The translations under genes were made by a program, and so were the position numbers. The notes beneath the pieces were generated by a model. The model was not told the origin of the DNA, did not search any database, and saw only the letters and a list, made by a program, of their open reading frames with translations. Source: Qipengyuania xiapuensis (GTDB lineage: Bacteria > Pseudomonadota > Alphaproteobacteria > Sphingomonadales > Sphingomonadaceae). From it: DNA of 64,000 nucleotides. The stretch is from contig NZ_JAIGNL010000001.1 of assembly GCF_019711395.1 (NCBI RefSeq), forward strand, positions 1,674,001 through 1,738,000, in the 5' to 3' direction. Below, piece by piece: positions 54,529 through 64,000 of the stretch. Within the stretch, counting starts at the first letter, position 1, and each line of letters begins with the position of its first letter.

Positions 54529-55836
54529 ATGCGTCACATCGCTATCGTGGGTTCGGGTCCGGCGGGATATTACACCGCCGAAGCGGCGGGCAAGCAATGG
54601 GGCGATGATGTCAGTGTCGACGTGTTCGATACACTGCCCGTCCCCTATGGACTGATCCGCACCGGCGTCGCCCCCGACCACCAGTCGATCAAGAAAGTCT
54701 CTCTGCGTTACGAGAAGACCGCACTGAGCGAGAATGTCCGCTTCGTCGGCAACGTCCACGTCGGCAGGGACGTATCTGTCACCGAATTGCAGGAATTCTA
54801 CGATGCGGTGATCTTTGCCACCGGCGCGCCGCATGACCGCAAGCTCGGCCTCGAAGGCGAAGATCTCGGCAACGTCTTCGGCAGCGCTGCATTCGTGGGC
54901 TGGTACAATGGCCACCCCCAGTTCGCCTCGCTCGATCCGGATTTCTCCGGCAAGCACGCGGTGGTGGTAGGCATGGGCAATGTCGCGCTGGACGTGGCGC
55001 GGATCATGTCGAAGACCGAGGCCGAACTCGAGGGCTCCGACATTGTCGCGCATGCGCTCGAGGCGCTGAAGACCTCGAACCTCGAGACAGTCACCATTCT
55101 CGGCCGCCGCGGGCCGCACCAGATCATGATGACGCCCAAGGAACTGGGCGAGCTGATGCGGCTCGACCGGGCAAGCCCCTATGTCGACAAGTCCGACCTT
55201 CCGCCGGAAGATGACGATGCGATCCTCGAGCCGGGGCTGCGCAAGTCGGTGACCCTGCTCCGTGACTTCGCCGCCATCCCCGAGAACATCCATGGCGAAA
55301 CCCCGATCACGATCGAGTTCGACTTCTTCGCCAACCCGAAGGCCTTCCTCGGCGAGAACGGGAAGGTTCGCAGCGTCGAGGTCGAGCGGACCACTATCGA
55401 AAAAGGCCGCGCGGTCGGTACGAGGGAAACCTACGAGGTACCGGCAGACGTGGTCATCACCTGCATCGGCTACCGCTCCTCGCCCATCGAAGGCGTGCCA
55501 TTCGACGAGCGCGCCGGACGCTTCGCCAATGACGAGGGGCGCATCCTGCCGGGCCTCTACGCCGTCGGCTGGGCCAAGCGCGGTCCGACCGGCACCATCG
55601 GTACCAACCGGCCCGACGGCTACGGCGTCATCGAGCTGGTCTCAGAGGACATCGGCATGGGCTCGCGCAAGCGCGGGCGCGACGGTTTCGATGATCTTGC
55701 CGCCGAACGCGGGCTGGATATCGTGACCTTCCGCGACTGGCAGAAGATCGAAGAGGCCGAGGCTGCCGCGGCACGCGATGGCTCGCCAAGAGAGAAATTC
55801 GTCGATATCGAAAGCATGATCGCCGCAAGAAACTGA
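54529..55836 (+). CDS. FprA-like ferredoxin-NADP+ reductase
   Basis: FAD enzyme of the adrenodoxin-reductase/FprA type, moving electrons between NADPH and ferredoxin. The FAD motif IVGSGPAGYYTAEAA is at residues 6-20, the family block PVPYGLIRTGVAPDHQSIK follows, and the NADP motif GMGNVALDVARI is near residue 147. The C-terminal WAKRGPTGTIGTN is also conserved. 435 residues is normal. ATG 54529 follows GGGGAGAG; upstream in-frame starts add a non-conserved leader. It could supply or take electrons from ferredoxin used by KorAB, an inference. Confidence 0.92.
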   Translation: MRHIAIVGSGPAGYYTAEAAGKQWGDDVSVDVFDTLPVPYGLIRTGVAPDHQSIKKVSLRYEKTALSENVRFVGNVHVGRDVSVTELQEFYDAVIFATGAPHDRKLGLEGEDLGNVFGSAAFVGWYNGHPQFASLDPDFSGKHAVVVGMGNVALDVARIMSKTEAELEGSDIVAHALEALKTSNLETVTILGRRGPHQIMMTPKELGELMRLDRASPYVDKSDLPPEDDDAILEPGLRKSVTLLRDFAAIPENIHGETPITIEFDFFANPKAFLGENGKVRSVEVERTTIEKGRAVGTRETYEVPADVVITCIGYRSSPIEGVPFDERAGRFANDEGRILPGLYAVGWAKRGPTGTIGTNRPDGYGVIELVSEDIGMGSRKRGRDGFDDLAAERGLDIVTFRDWQKIEEAEAAAARDGSPREKFVDIESMIAARN

Positions 55837-55906
55837 CACGGAACGGCTGGGTCGCACCGCCCGTTGATTTGAAACAAGACTGATCGAACAAGGACAAGCC
55901 TGCCAA

Positions 55907-57595
55907 ATGCCCAAGCTCGAAGACGAAGCCGCCCAGCATACCAGCGCCCTTGGACCTCTCATCGGCCTGACGCGCGAAGACATTTTCGGCGCAGTTGCCG
56001 TCATGCTGCGCGAAACGGCCTCCGATCCGCAGCGCCTGATGAAACACAGCCAGGCGATGGGCGAGGACATGATCAAGATCATGACCGGCAAGAGCGATCT
56101 TGCTCCCGACCCGAAGGACCGCCGCTTCCAGGACCCGACCTGGCAGTACAACCCCTTCATGCGTGCCGGCATGCAGTATTACCTTGCGGTACAGAAGGGC
56201 GCATCGCGCTGGCTCGAAGATCTCGAGCTGGACGAGCTTGAAAAGGACCGCGCCCGGTTCATCTCCAACATCATCATCGACAGCCTCGCGCCGACCAATA
56301 CGCTCGTCGGCAATCCCAGCGCGCAGAAGATGGCCATCACCAGCGGGGGCCTCTCCCTCGTGAAGGGTCTCAAGAACGCCTATGACGACATGGTCAACAA
56401 CAAGGGCATGGTCAGCCAGGTCGACAAGAAGCCCTTCAAGCTGGGCGAGAACATCGCGACCTCGAAGGGCGATGTCGTCCTGCGCACGGAAATGATGGAA
56501 CTGGTGCACTACGCACCCACGACCGACGAGGTCTACGAGATCCCGCAGCTCACCATCCCGCCGCAGATCAACAAGATGTACATCAACGACCTCAGCCCCG
56601 AAAAATCGGTGGTGAAGTACCAGGTCGACAACGGCATCCAGACCTTCGTCATCAGCTGGAAGAACCCCAGCAAGGACCAAGGCCACTGGGATATGGCCGA
56701 CTATGTCCGCTCCTGCCGCGAGGCGATGGAGGCGGTCAGCAAGATCACCGGCAGCAAGAAGGTCAATGTCTCGGCCGGTTGCTCGGGCGGCCAGACCGCA
56801 TCGATGCTAGCCAGCAAGATGGCGGCAGACGAGGACGACCTCCTCGGCGCGCTCACGCTGATGGTCTGCGTGCTGCACCCCAAACAGAACGATATCGAGG
56901 CAGGTTCGCTGGTGAGCGAGAACGGGCTCGAACTGGCCCGCCGCCGCGCTTCAAAGAAGGGTGTCATCAAGGGTGACGATCTTGCCCGAGGGTTCGCATG
57001 GCTGCGCCCGAACGACCTGATCTGGAATTACGTCATCAACAACTACCTGCTCGGACAGGATCCGCCGGCCTTCGACGTGCTGTTCTGGAATGCGGACGCC
57101 ACCAACCTGTCGGGCGCGCTGATGGGCGACTTCCTGACCGTGTTCGAAACGCTCGCCTTCACCAAGCAGGGCGAGGTCGAGATGGTCGACCACAAGATCG
57201 ACCTGTCGAAGGTGACCAGCGACCTCTTCATCCTGGGCGGCGTGACCGACCACATCACACCGTGGAAGGCGACCTATCGCTCCACCCGCCTCTTCGGTTC
57301 GAAGGACATCACTTACGTCCTGTCGCATTCCGGGCACATGCAGGCGATTCTGAACCCTCCGGGTAATCCCAAGGCAAAGTATTACATCCAGAAGGACGCG
57401 AAAAAGAAGCTGCCCGAGACCGCCGACCAGTGGCTCGAGGGCACGGAAGAGGTCGCGGGCTCCTGGTGGCCTTACTGGATGAACTGGGTGCAGGAACGCT
57501 CGGGCGACAAGAAGAAGGCACCGGCGAAAACGGGGAACAAGGCCTATCCGCCTCTGGACCCGGCGCCCGGAAAATACGTTATGGAACCCTGCTAA
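55907..57595 (+). CDS. phaC: Class I polyhydroxyalkanoate synthase PhaC
   Basis: Polymerises hydroxyacyl-CoA into PHA granules. The lipase-like box is SAGCSGG with nucleophile Cys292, and the other triad members are in GGVTDHITPW (Asp) and SHSGHMQAILNPPGNPKAKY (His). YNPFMRAGMQYYL in the N-terminal half is also typical. 562 residues fits a class I or II single-subunit enzyme; substrate range cannot be told. It is followed after 23 bases by phaZ. Confidence 0.92.
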   Translation: MPKLEDEAAQHTSALGPLIGLTREDIFGAVAVMLRETASDPQRLMKHSQAMGEDMIKIMTGKSDLAPDPKDRRFQDPTWQYNPFMRAGMQYYLAVQKGASRWLEDLELDELEKDRARFISNIIIDSLAPTNTLVGNPSAQKMAITSGGLSLVKGLKNAYDDMVNNKGMVSQVDKKPFKLGENIATSKGDVVLRTEMMELVHYAPTTDEVYEIPQLTIPPQINKMYINDLSPEKSVVKYQVDNGIQTFVISWKNPSKDQGHWDMADYVRSCREAMEAVSKITGSKKVNVSAGCSGGQTASMLASKMAADEDDLLGALTLMVCVLHPKQNDIEAGSLVSENGLELARRRASKKGVIKGDDLARGFAWLRPNDLIWNYVINNYLLGQDPPAFDVLFWNADATNLSGALMGDFLTVFETLAFTKQGEVEMVDHKIDLSKVTSDLFILGGVTDHITPWKATYRSTRLFGSKDITYVLSHSGHMQAILNPPGNPKAKYYIQKDAKKKLPETADQWLEGTEEVAGSWWPYWMNWVQERSGDKKKAPAKTGNKAYPPLDPAPGKYVMEPC

Positions 57596-57618
57596 AAGCC
57601 ATTCGGGACGAAACACGC

Positions 57619-58479
57619 GTGAACGCAAAGACCAGCAACGAAATGACCGCCACGATCGAAATGATGGACGTTGGCGGTCGGACGCTCCGCGTGGCCCACT
57701 GGCGGCTTGACGAGCCCAGCGACCACCCGCCGCTGCTGTTCTTCAACGGCATTGGCGCGAATATCGAAGCGGTTGCACCGCTGGCCGAAATGCTGACCGA
57801 GCGCGGTTTCGTGATGTTCGACATGCCCGGCACCGGTGAAAGCCCCGATCCGACGATCCCTTACAACCCCTTCACCATGAGCTGGACGGCGACGCAGATC
57901 CTCGACCACCTCGGGCTCGAAGAAGTCGACGTCATGGGCGTCAGCTGGGGCGGCGCGATGGCGCAGCACTATGCGCTTCAGCATCCGGGCCGCACCCGCC
58001 GCCTGGTGCTCGTCGCCACAACGGCAGGCATGCTGATGGTGCCGGGCAATCCGGCCGCGCTGACCAAGATGGCGAACCCGCGCCGCTACATCGACCCCAA
58101 GTTCATGAACGAGCACTTCCAGACGCTCTATGGCGGCGTCGACAAGGACGGTGCGGCACACCAGAAGGACGACCATATCGGCCGGCTCAAGCCGCCCTCC
58201 CCGCGCGGCTATTTCTACCAGCTCATCGCCATGCTCGGCTGGACAAGCCTTCCCGCCCTTCCCTTCATGAACAAGGAAGTGCTGATCATGATGGGCGACG
58301 ACGACCAGATCGTCCCGCTCGTCAACGGCAAGATCCTGAATACCGCGATCCGCAATTCGAGGCTCGAGGTGATCGAAGGCGGCGGACACCTGTTCCTGCT
58401 GACCCATGCCGACGAAAGCGTGGCGACCCTGCGCAAGTTCCTCGATGCTCCCGATGGCGAGGACCGTGCAGCAGCCTGA
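57619..58479 (+). CDS. phaZ: Intracellular poly(3-hydroxyalkanoate) depolymerase PhaZ
   Basis: Alpha/beta hydrolase of 286 residues that mobilises stored PHA. The N-terminal LRVAHWRLDEPSDHPPLLFF and FFNGIGANIEAVAPL are typical of intracellular PhaZ; the nucleophile is S109 in GVSWGG, with Asp in MGDDDQIVPL and His in GGGHLF. GTG at 57619 is used; ATG at 57643 is possible. It is directly behind phaC, matching the phaC-phaZ order of PHA operons. Confidence 0.87.
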   Translation: MNAKTSNEMTATIEMMDVGGRTLRVAHWRLDEPSDHPPLLFFNGIGANIEAVAPLAEMLTERGFVMFDMPGTGESPDPTIPYNPFTMSWTATQILDHLGLEEVDVMGVSWGGAMAQHYALQHPGRTRRLVLVATTAGMLMVPGNPAALTKMANPRRYIDPKFMNEHFQTLYGGVDKDGAAHQKDDHIGRLKPPSPRGYFYQLIAMLGWTSLPALPFMNKEVLIMMGDDDQIVPLVNGKILNTAIRNSRLEVIEGGGHLFLLTHADESVATLRKFLDAPDGEDRAAA

Positions 58480-58497
58480 TCACGGCATAAGCGGCTG

Positions 58498-59979
58498 ATG
58501 GAAAGCGCCGCCCCCGACCCGCTCGTCCGTCCGCTGGCGGCGCGCGAAACGCGGGGTAATGGCGGCGCGCTGGGCAAGACGGGGTTTGCCTGGGCGGTCT
58601 TCGAATGGGCCCGCAATCCCTATTACATCCTGATCGTCATCTACATCTTCGCGCCCTATTTCGCGCGCGACATCATCGGGGCCGACCTGCTCGCGAGCGG
58701 AGAACTCGACGGACTGGCGGCAGACGAAGCGCAGGCCGCGGCCAATGCACGGGGTCAGGCGACCATCGCCTCGGTAACCAAATGGGCAGGCTTCATAGCT
58801 GCACTTACCGCGCCGTTCCTCGGCGCAGCACTGGACCGGGGCGGCAGGCTTAAGCCGATCCTCGCCATCTTCCTCGGCGCGATCACGATCTGCTCAGCGC
58901 TGCTGTGGTTCGCCATGCCCGGAGGACAGGGTCTGTCGGTGCCCGTGATCATGGTGCTGCTGGTGATCGCCTATGTCAGCTACACCTATTCCGAGGTGAC
59001 CCATAACGCGATGCTGAGCGTTGCGGGCGAACCGCGGCGACTGGCGATGATCTCGGGCCTTGGCCTTGGCCTCGGCAACCTTGCCGCATCGCTCATCTTC
59101 ATCGCCATTGCGCTGCTCTTCGTGCTCCCCGCGCTTGTCGGTTGGCCCTTCGCCGAAGCGCAGTTCGGCGTCGACCTCACCAAGTTCGAACATGCACGGT
59201 TGGCAGGACCGGTCTGTGCCGCATGGCTGGCCGGTTTCTCGATACCCTTCTTCCTCAATGCGAAAGACCCGGGAACGCCCGGTGCGAGCTGGCCCAAGGC
59301 ATTCCGCGAAGGCGCAAAGAGCGTTATCCGCACGGTGCGCGAGGCGGCGCATTACCGCGAGCTCATGAAGTTCCTCTTGGCCCGCATGTTCTATGCCGAC
59401 GGAATGGCAGCCCTGCTGGCGCTCGGCGCGGTATATGTCGCGCTGTTCCTCGAATGGAATTTCCTCGAAATGCTCTGCTATGCGATCTTCGCGAGCGTCT
59501 GTGCATTCGGGGGCGGCATCTTCGGCGGCTGGCTGGAAGAGAAGGTCGGCGTGAAGCGCGCGCTCGCGCTCGAGATCCTGGCCATGATCGTCACCGGCCT
59601 CGTGCAGCTCTCAATCACGCAGGAGAGCCTCTTCCTCGGCCTCGTCCCGAATTTCGAGGTCTGGGACGGTCTCGTGTTCTCCACCATGTCCGACCTCGCC
59701 TACCTCGGCCTCATCAGCATTATCGCGGTCACCGCAACCGCCAGCATCTCCTCCAGCCGCACCATGCTGGTAGCGCTCGCCCCCGAAGGCCGGAGCGGCG
59801 AATTCTTCGGGCTCTATGCGATTGCCGGTACGATCACCGTCTGGATGGGACCACTGCTGGTCGAACAATTCACGCTGTGGTCGGGCGACCAGCGGATCGG
59901 CATGCTTTCGATCAACCTGCTCTTCCTCGTCGGCGTCGCAACCCTGCTGACCGTGCGAATGACAAGCCGTCCCGAATAG
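58498..59979 (+). CDS. MFS transporter, UMF1/Atg22-like
   Basis: A 493-residue permease with about twelve membrane segments. The N-terminal pattern FAWAVFEWARNPYYILIVIY matches the UMF1 subfamily of the major facilitator superfamily, and AALDRGGRLKPIL is the loop 2-3 motif. Substrates for this subfamily are uncertain (amino acids in yeast Atg22). It lies between phaZ and an amidohydrolase gene on the same strand. Confidence 0.87.
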   Translation: MESAAPDPLVRPLAARETRGNGGALGKTGFAWAVFEWARNPYYILIVIYIFAPYFARDIIGADLLASGELDGLAADEAQAAANARGQATIASVTKWAGFIAALTAPFLGAALDRGGRLKPILAIFLGAITICSALLWFAMPGGQGLSVPVIMVLLVIAYVSYTYSEVTHNAMLSVAGEPRRLAMISGLGLGLGNLAASLIFIAIALLFVLPALVGWPFAEAQFGVDLTKFEHARLAGPVCAAWLAGFSIPFFLNAKDPGTPGASWPKAFREGAKSVIRTVREAAHYRELMKFLLARMFYADGMAALLALGAVYVALFLEWNFLEMLCYAIFASVCAFGGGIFGGWLEEKVGVKRALALEILAMIVTGLVQLSITQESLFLGLVPNFEVWDGLVFSTMSDLAYLGLISIIAVTATASISSSRTMLVALAPEGRSGEFFGLYAIAGTITVWMGPLLVEQFTLWSGDQRIGMLSINLLFLVGVATLLTVRMTSRPE

Positions 59980-60039
59980 TCCGCGCTGGACTCATAGGTT
60001 GCAATGTGGAACCTTCTCTTCCGAGAGAGGAGCCACACC

Positions 60040-61791
60040 ATGCCAGCATACGACCTGATCATCAGAGGCGGGACCATCGTCGACGGGACCGGAGAAGACC
60101 GCTTCACCGGAGATGTCGCCGTCAAGGACGGACTGATCGCCGCAGTGGGCGAGATTTCGGGCGATGCGGCAGAGGAAATCGACGCCTCCGGCCTGCTGGT
60201 GACGCCCGGCTTCGTCGACATCCACACGCATTACGACGGACAGGCAACCTGGGACCAGGAAATGGCCCCCAGCAGCTGGCACGGCGTGACCACGGTGGTG
60301 ATGGGCAATTGCGGCGTGGGGTTCGCGCCCGCCAAGCCCGACAAGCACGAATGGCTGATCGGCCTGATGGAAGGGGTCGAAGACATTCCCGGCACCGCGC
60401 TCGCCGAGGGCATGAGCTGGGACTGGGAGACCTTTCCCGAATATCTCGACGCCCTCGAAAAGCTGCCGCGTACGGTCGATGTCGGCACCCACGTCCCGCA
60501 CGGTTCGGTGCGCGCCTATGTGCTCGGAGACCGTGAACGGCCCGGCGCAGTTCCGACCGACGAGGACATCAGGCAGATGTCGGCCATCGTCGAAGAAGGC
60601 GTGCGGGCTGGCGCATTGGGCTTCTCGACCTCGCGCACGGTCCTCCACCGCGATGTCGACGGTGAAGTCGTGCCGGGAACCACGGCGACCAAGGAAGAGC
60701 TCATCGAGATCGGCCGCGCAATGGGCCGCGCGGGCCATGGCGTGTTCGAGATGGCCAGCGACATGAAGCGCGAATGGGACGAGTTCGGATGGATGGGCGC
60801 GCTTAGCCGCGAGACCGGCCTGCCCTGCACCTATGCCGCGCTCCAATCGATCGCCAAGGAAATGCCGCTCGACGAGCAGATTTCCTCGATGCGCGCGGAA
60901 AATGACAATGGCGCGAACATCGTCGCCCAGATCGCGCTGCGCGGAAACGGCATCGTCATGGCATGGCGCGGCACGGTCCATCCCTTCCGCCTCAAGCCGA
61001 GCTGGCAGGAGATCGAAAACCTTCCCTGGGAAGAGCAGAAGGCAAAGCTGTTCGATCCCGAATTCAAGGCAAAGCTGCTGGCCGAGGAACATGATTTCTC
61101 CGAGGTCAATCAGGACATCATCGGCCTGATCATGGTCGTGTGCGGCGGCTGGAACATGCAGTTCGAGATGGACCCCGACTTCAACTACGAACCGACCGCC
61201 GAAGAGAGCATTCTCGAACGCGCGAAGGCGGCTGGCGTATCGGGCGATGAATATGCCTACGACCTGCTCTGCAGCGACGATGGCAAGGGCTTCATCTACC
61301 TCCCGATCCTCAACTACGCCGATGGCAATCTGGACTTCCTGATGGATCTCCAACAGTCGGACGACACGGTGAACTCGCTGTCGGACGGCGGTGCGCATTG
61401 CGGCACGATCTGCGATGCGGCCTCGCCCACCTTCATGCTCCAGCACTGGGTGCGCGACCGTTCGCGTGGCACCATCAGCCTCGAAAACGCGATCAAGCGC
61501 CAGTGCAGCGACACAGCGCGGCTCTACGGCCTCGAGGATCGCGGCGTGCTCGCGCCCGGCTTCCTCGCAGATATCAACATCATCGACATGGAGCGCCTGA
61601 AGCTGGGCAAGCCCTGGCTCGCCTTCGATCTTCCGGCAGGGGGCAAGCGCCTGCTGCAGAAGGCGGAAGGCTATGTCGCCACGATCAAGAACGGCACCGT
61701 TACCTTCCGCGAGGGTGACTGGACGGGCGAGACCCCGGGCGGCCTCATCCGCGGTCCGCAGCGCGCCGAGCTGGCCGAGGCGGCCGAATGA
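60040..61791 (+). CDS. Amidohydrolase, N-acyl-D-amino-acid deacylase family
   Basis: Metal-dependent amidohydrolase of 583 residues. The start [15 protein letters not shown], metal motif HTH (62-64) in [18 protein letters not shown] (metal-bridging Cys of D-aminoacylases), and the C-terminal LSDGGAHCG and [13 protein letters not shown] are all visible. The true substrate may be an N-acyl-D-amino acid, hydantoin-like compound or other cyclic amide. GAGAGGAG precedes ATG 60040. Its stop overlaps the next start by four bases (ATGA). Confidence 0.88.
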   Translation: MPAYDLIIRGGTIVDGTGEDRFTGDVAVKDGLIAAVGEISGDAAEEIDASGLLVTPGFVDIHTHYDGQATWDQEMAPSSWHGVTTVVMGNCGVGFAPAKPDKHEWLIGLMEGVEDIPGTALAEGMSWDWETFPEYLDALEKLPRTVDVGTHVPHGSVRAYVLGDRERPGAVPTDEDIRQMSAIVEEGVRAGALGFSTSRTVLHRDVDGEVVPGTTATKEELIEIGRAMGRAGHGVFEMASDMKREWDEFGWMGALSRETGLPCTYAALQSIAKEMPLDEQISSMRAENDNGANIVAQIALRGNGIVMAWRGTVHPFRLKPSWQEIENLPWEEQKAKLFDPEFKAKLLAEEHDFSEVNQDIIGLIMVVCGGWNMQFEMDPDFNYEPTAEESILERAKAAGVSGDEYAYDLLCSDDGKGFIYLPILNYADGNLDFLMDLQQSDDTVNSLSDGGAHCGTICDAASPTFMLQHWVRDRSRGTISLENAIKRQCSDTARLYGLEDRGVLAPGFLADINIIDMERLKLGKPWLAFDLPAGGKRLLQKAEGYVATIKNGTVTFREGDWTGETPGGLIRGPQRAELAEAAE

Positions 61792-62798
61792 AGGCAATCC
61801 GCACCGGCGCGACGCCCTCCACGCTCGAAGCCCTTGCCTTTGTCGATGTCGACGATGCCCCCGCACCCGCTGCGGGCGAAATCACGGTCGACCTGAAGGC
61901 CAGCTCGCTCAACTATCACGACTATGCGGTCGTGAAGGGCATGATCCCGGCTGCCGAAGGCCGCATTCCCATGTCCGACGGCGCTGGCGTGGTTACGGCG
62001 GTGGGCGACGGGGTGACCGAGTTCGCCGTAGGCGACCACGTCGTCAGCACCTTCTTCCCCGACTGGCTCGACGGTCAGCCGCCGCAGACTGCTTTCACCC
62101 GCGTACCGGGTGACGGGATCGACGGTTATGCGCGCGAGGCGATCACTGCTCCGACGCACTGGTTCACCCGCGCTCCAACCGGTTTCAGCCATGCCGAGGC
62201 GGCGACGCTGACCTGTGCCGGCCTCACCGCATGGCGCGCTCTGTTCGTCGACTACACGCTCAAGCCCGGCGACACGGTGCTGGTGCAAGGCACGGGCGGC
62301 GTGTCGATCTTCGCGCTGCAGTTCGCCAAGGCGGCGGGTGCGACGGTGATCGCCACCAGCTCGTCCGACGAGAAGCTGGAACGCGTGAAGGCGCTCGGGG
62401 CCGATCATCTGATCAATTACAAGGAAGTCGAATCCTGGGGTCCGAAGGCCCTCGAAATCACCGGCGGCCGCGGAGTCGACTGCGTGGTCGAAATCGGCGG
62501 CGCGGGAACGCTCGATCAGTCGATGCTGGCGACCCGTGTCGGCGGGCACGTGGCGCTGATCGGCGTACTGGCGGGCTTTGCAGGCCCGGTACAGACCGCG
62601 CTACTGTTCTCAAAAAACCTTACGGTTCAAGGCCTTACGGTCGGAAGTCGCAAGATGCAGCAGGACATGATCGCCGCGATAGAGGCGAATGGAATCCGTC
62701 CGGAAATCAGCGATACCTTCGCGCTCGAGAACCTCGCCGATGCCTTCCGCCACCAGGAAAGCGGCGGTCACTTCGGCAAGATCGCTATCGAGATTTAG
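61788..62798 (+). CDS. MDR-family NAD(P)-dependent alcohol dehydrogenase/quinone reductase
   Basis: Medium-chain dehydrogenase of 336 residues. The GroES-like N-terminal domain has SSLNYHDYAVVKG, and the Rossmann domain has the VLVQGTGGVSIFALQFAKA motif. The zinc-ligand and structural-zinc cysteines of classic alcohol dehydrogenases are missing, so it is a zinc-free quinone oxidoreductase-like member. It is translationally coupled to the amidohydrolase gene and may act on its product; the substrate is unknown. Confidence 0.87.
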   Translation: MKAIRTGATPSTLEALAFVDVDDAPAPAAGEITVDLKASSLNYHDYAVVKGMIPAAEGRIPMSDGAGVVTAVGDGVTEFAVGDHVVSTFFPDWLDGQPPQTAFTRVPGDGIDGYAREAITAPTHWFTRAPTGFSHAEAATLTCAGLTAWRALFVDYTLKPGDTVLVQGTGGVSIFALQFAKAAGATVIATSSSDEKLERVKALGADHLINYKEVESWGPKALEITGGRGVDCVVEIGGAGTLDQSMLATRVGGHVALIGVLAGFAGPVQTALLFSKNLTVQGLTVGSRKMQQDMIAAIEANGIRPEISDTFALENLADAFRHQESGGHFGKIAIEI

Positions 62799-62806
62799 AG
62801 CTCGAT

Positions 62807-63886
62807 CTAGGGCTCGATCACGATCCCCTTGGCGGGATCGATCTTGCCGCCGAGCATCTCGACGAACACGGAACGCGCCTCCTCGATGCCGCTGTGGCGT
62901 TCGATATCGATCGAGCCGCCCGCATCATCGAGGAAACCGTGCCAGCTCTCGGCGACCATTGCGCCTGCCTTTTCCGGGCCGTGTTCCTTGAACAGCGCCA
63001 CCGCGTGGTCAGGTGCAAAAAACAGTGTCGGCGTCGGTCCGGGCAGATCGCCGCCCGCGCCCAGCCCTGCGCCGCGCTCCTCGATATGCGTGGCGCCGAC
63101 GAGGCAGGAATACTTGAGATTGTCGCCGAGGTGGTGGTGCAACTGGCCGAGCAGCTTGGCATTGCCCGCGAAATCGACCGTGACGCTAGGCTCGCCCGCG
63201 ATGTCGCCTACCGCGTCGTAGGAAAGCACCTCGTCATAGAGGCCGCTATCTTTCACGAACTGGACGTTACCTGCCGAAGTCAGGCCGATGCGCTTCACCT
63301 GCGGCGAGCGACGCTTGGCGACGCTGGCGAGTCCCATGGCGGTCTTCGACGAAGCGCTGGTGAGAATGACCTGCCCTGCCCCGAACCAGTCCTCGCTGCG
63401 CATGAAATACTCGATCAGGAATCCCGTCTTGAACAGCGGGCCGAAGATCATCCGCTCGCCCTCGCGCGCGGGATCATGCTCGGGATCGGCGGCAAGGCGC
63501 GAATATTGGTTGTAGATCGGGCTCATCGGCTGGCGATGCTCGGCCATGTCGACGAAGCCGCCCTTGGTGACCTTGCCGGGAAGCACGTCGAGATGCGTTG
63601 CCATCGGGAGATAGCCATAGACACGCTCGCCCACCGCGAATTCGGGGTGGTTGCTTTCGATCACCTTCGCATGGCCCCACATGGGGACGATGCCCTTGCC
63701 CTCGGGCGCGGGGAAGAAGTTCCAGTAGCCGAAGCCGTCACCCACCACGGCATAGGTCACGTTGTTGGCAGTGACCGAGAAGCTCTCGATGGCGAGACGC
63801 ACGGCATTGTCCGCAAGCGCCCCTTCGTCCTTCTCGACCACTTCGGCATTGGTCAGTTCGGACTTGTCGACGTGCACCTGCTTCAT
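62807..63886 (-). CDS. DUF2855 family protein
   Basis: A 359-residue protein of DUF2855, related to the MDR fold. Landmarks are AIESFSVTANNVTYAVVGD and FGYWNFFPAPEGKGIVPMWG in the N-terminal part and ILTSASSKTAMGLA, a Rossmann-like turn with Ser for Gly residues, in the middle. Known members occur with dehydrogenases of fatty-acid or ketone metabolism; activity is unproven. GAGGGAGAAC precedes ATG 63886, and its start overlaps the GST stop. Convergent with the MDR gene, nine bases apart. Confidence 0.87.
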   Translation of the reverse strand: MKQVHVDKSELTNAEVVEKDEGALADNAVRLAIESFSVTANNVTYAVVGDGFGYWNFFPAPEGKGIVPMWGHAKVIESNHPEFAVGERVYGYLPMATHLDVLPGKVTKGGFVDMAEHRQPMSPIYNQYSRLAADPEHDPAREGERMIFGPLFKTGFLIEYFMRSEDWFGAGQVILTSASSKTAMGLASVAKRRSPQVKRIGLTSAGNVQFVKDSGLYDEVLSYDAVGDIAGEPSVTVDFAGNAKLLGQLHHHLGDNLKYSCLVGATHIEERGAGLGAGGDLPGPTPTLFFAPDHAVALFKEHGPEKAGAMVAESWHGFLDDAGGSIDIERHSGIEEARSVFVEMLGGKIDPAKGIVIEP

Positions 63887-64000
63887 GACTGTTCTCCCTC
63901 TTCGCCGGGCCAACGTGTGGCGGCAATGCTGGGGCGGTCATGCAACTCCTGCATCCAGCTTGCAAGCGCCGGACACTGGGCAAGCCCCGCCTCGCCCTGC
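63883..64000 (-). CDS. Glutathione S-transferase, C-terminal fragment at window edge
   Basis: Only the last 38 codons are inside the window. They end CPALASWMQELHDRPSIAAT and then RW, the common C-terminus of glutathione S-transferases, followed by an acidic tail. The 5' part lies beyond the right edge. The TGA overlaps the ATG of the DUF2855 gene (ATGA), so the two are probably co-transcribed. Confidence 0.7.
   Translation of the reverse strand, partial: QGEAGLAQCPALASWMQELHDRPSIAATRWPGEEGEQS

Noticed and set aside
59992..61866. 624-codon open frame on the minus strand opposite the amidohydrolase
   Set aside because: The plus strand shows all amidohydrolase motifs; the antisense frame is a codon-bias shadow.

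Overview
The window is a GC-rich, gene-dense stretch of a bacterial chromosome, most likely an alphaproteobacterium of the order Sphingomonadales and probably the Erythrobacteraceae. This rests on gene content (a heme-ligand SdhC/SdhD pair, LolCD, RsmB-like methyltransferase, Flp pilin, a CtrA-type box, a subclass B3 metallo-beta-lactamase of the kind known from erythrobacters, a PHA synthase/depolymerase pair) and not on a database match. I see no rRNA, tRNA, CRISPR array, insertion sequence or phage. No gene-free stretch exceeds about 240 bases.

Layout. 1-5.6 kb: a truncated DUF1579-like gene, a small unknown gene, lolC-lolD, then purF and a coupled SDR, then a small PilZ protein. 5.7-10.6 kb (minus): DUF457 membrane protein, photolyase, cyclopropane-fatty-acid-synthase-like methyltransferase and a serine-hydrolase lipoprotein as one probable operon. 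10.6-22.9 kb: PAP2 phosphatase, 2-oxoacid:ferredoxin oxidoreductase korA-korB with a secreted protein, alpha/beta hydrolase-rppH, TPR protein, RsmB-like enzyme, guaB, 3-hydroxybutyrate dehydrogenase, a YpfJ-type protease and CreD. 23-25.2 kb: a BlaI repressor and an M56 (BlaR1-like) membrane protease with an unusual charged heptad-repeat tail. 25.3-30.1 kb: cyclophilin, membrane protein, zincin-like lipoprotein and sdhC-sdhD-sdhA (no sdhB). 30.2-34.8 kb: a tightly overlapping SDR-B3 metallo-beta-lactamase-prmA-DUF2459 operon meeting a class A beta-lactamase-like gene. 34.6-42.8 kb: a 59-codon membrane protein, ligA, DUF2165, recN, bamD, Flp pilin, terC, nhaA and a 58-codon DUF465 gene. 43-46.5 kb: the proline genes proB (minus), proC and proA (plus), with an AT-rich divergent region. 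46.5-54.3 kb: a soluble globin-like chemoreceptor, lepA and two tandem PAS-GGDEF-EAL-PilZ proteins. 54.5-64 kb: ferredoxin-NADP reductase, phaC, phaZ, MFS transporter, D-aminoacylase-like amidohydrolase, MDR dehydrogenase, then DUF2855 and a truncated GST on the other strand.

How it fits together. Themes are central metabolism (purine, proline, TCA, PHA storage, with 3-hydroxybutyrate dehydrogenase able to take PHA breakdown products), envelope biogenesis and stress (LolCD, BamD, CreD, BlaI/BlaR1-like, three beta-lactamase-fold proteins), and c-di-GMP/motility control (PilZ, two GGDEF-EAL-PilZ proteins, chemoreceptor, Flp pilin with a perfect CtrA-type box). The most unusual points are a BlaR1-like protease without a penicillin-binding sensor, a duplicated c-di-GMP protein in which one EAL site is dismantled, a proC reading frame with no ordinary start codon ahead of its Rossmann motif, and a structured leader before nhaA. 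I did not find a clear wholly new multi-gene system.
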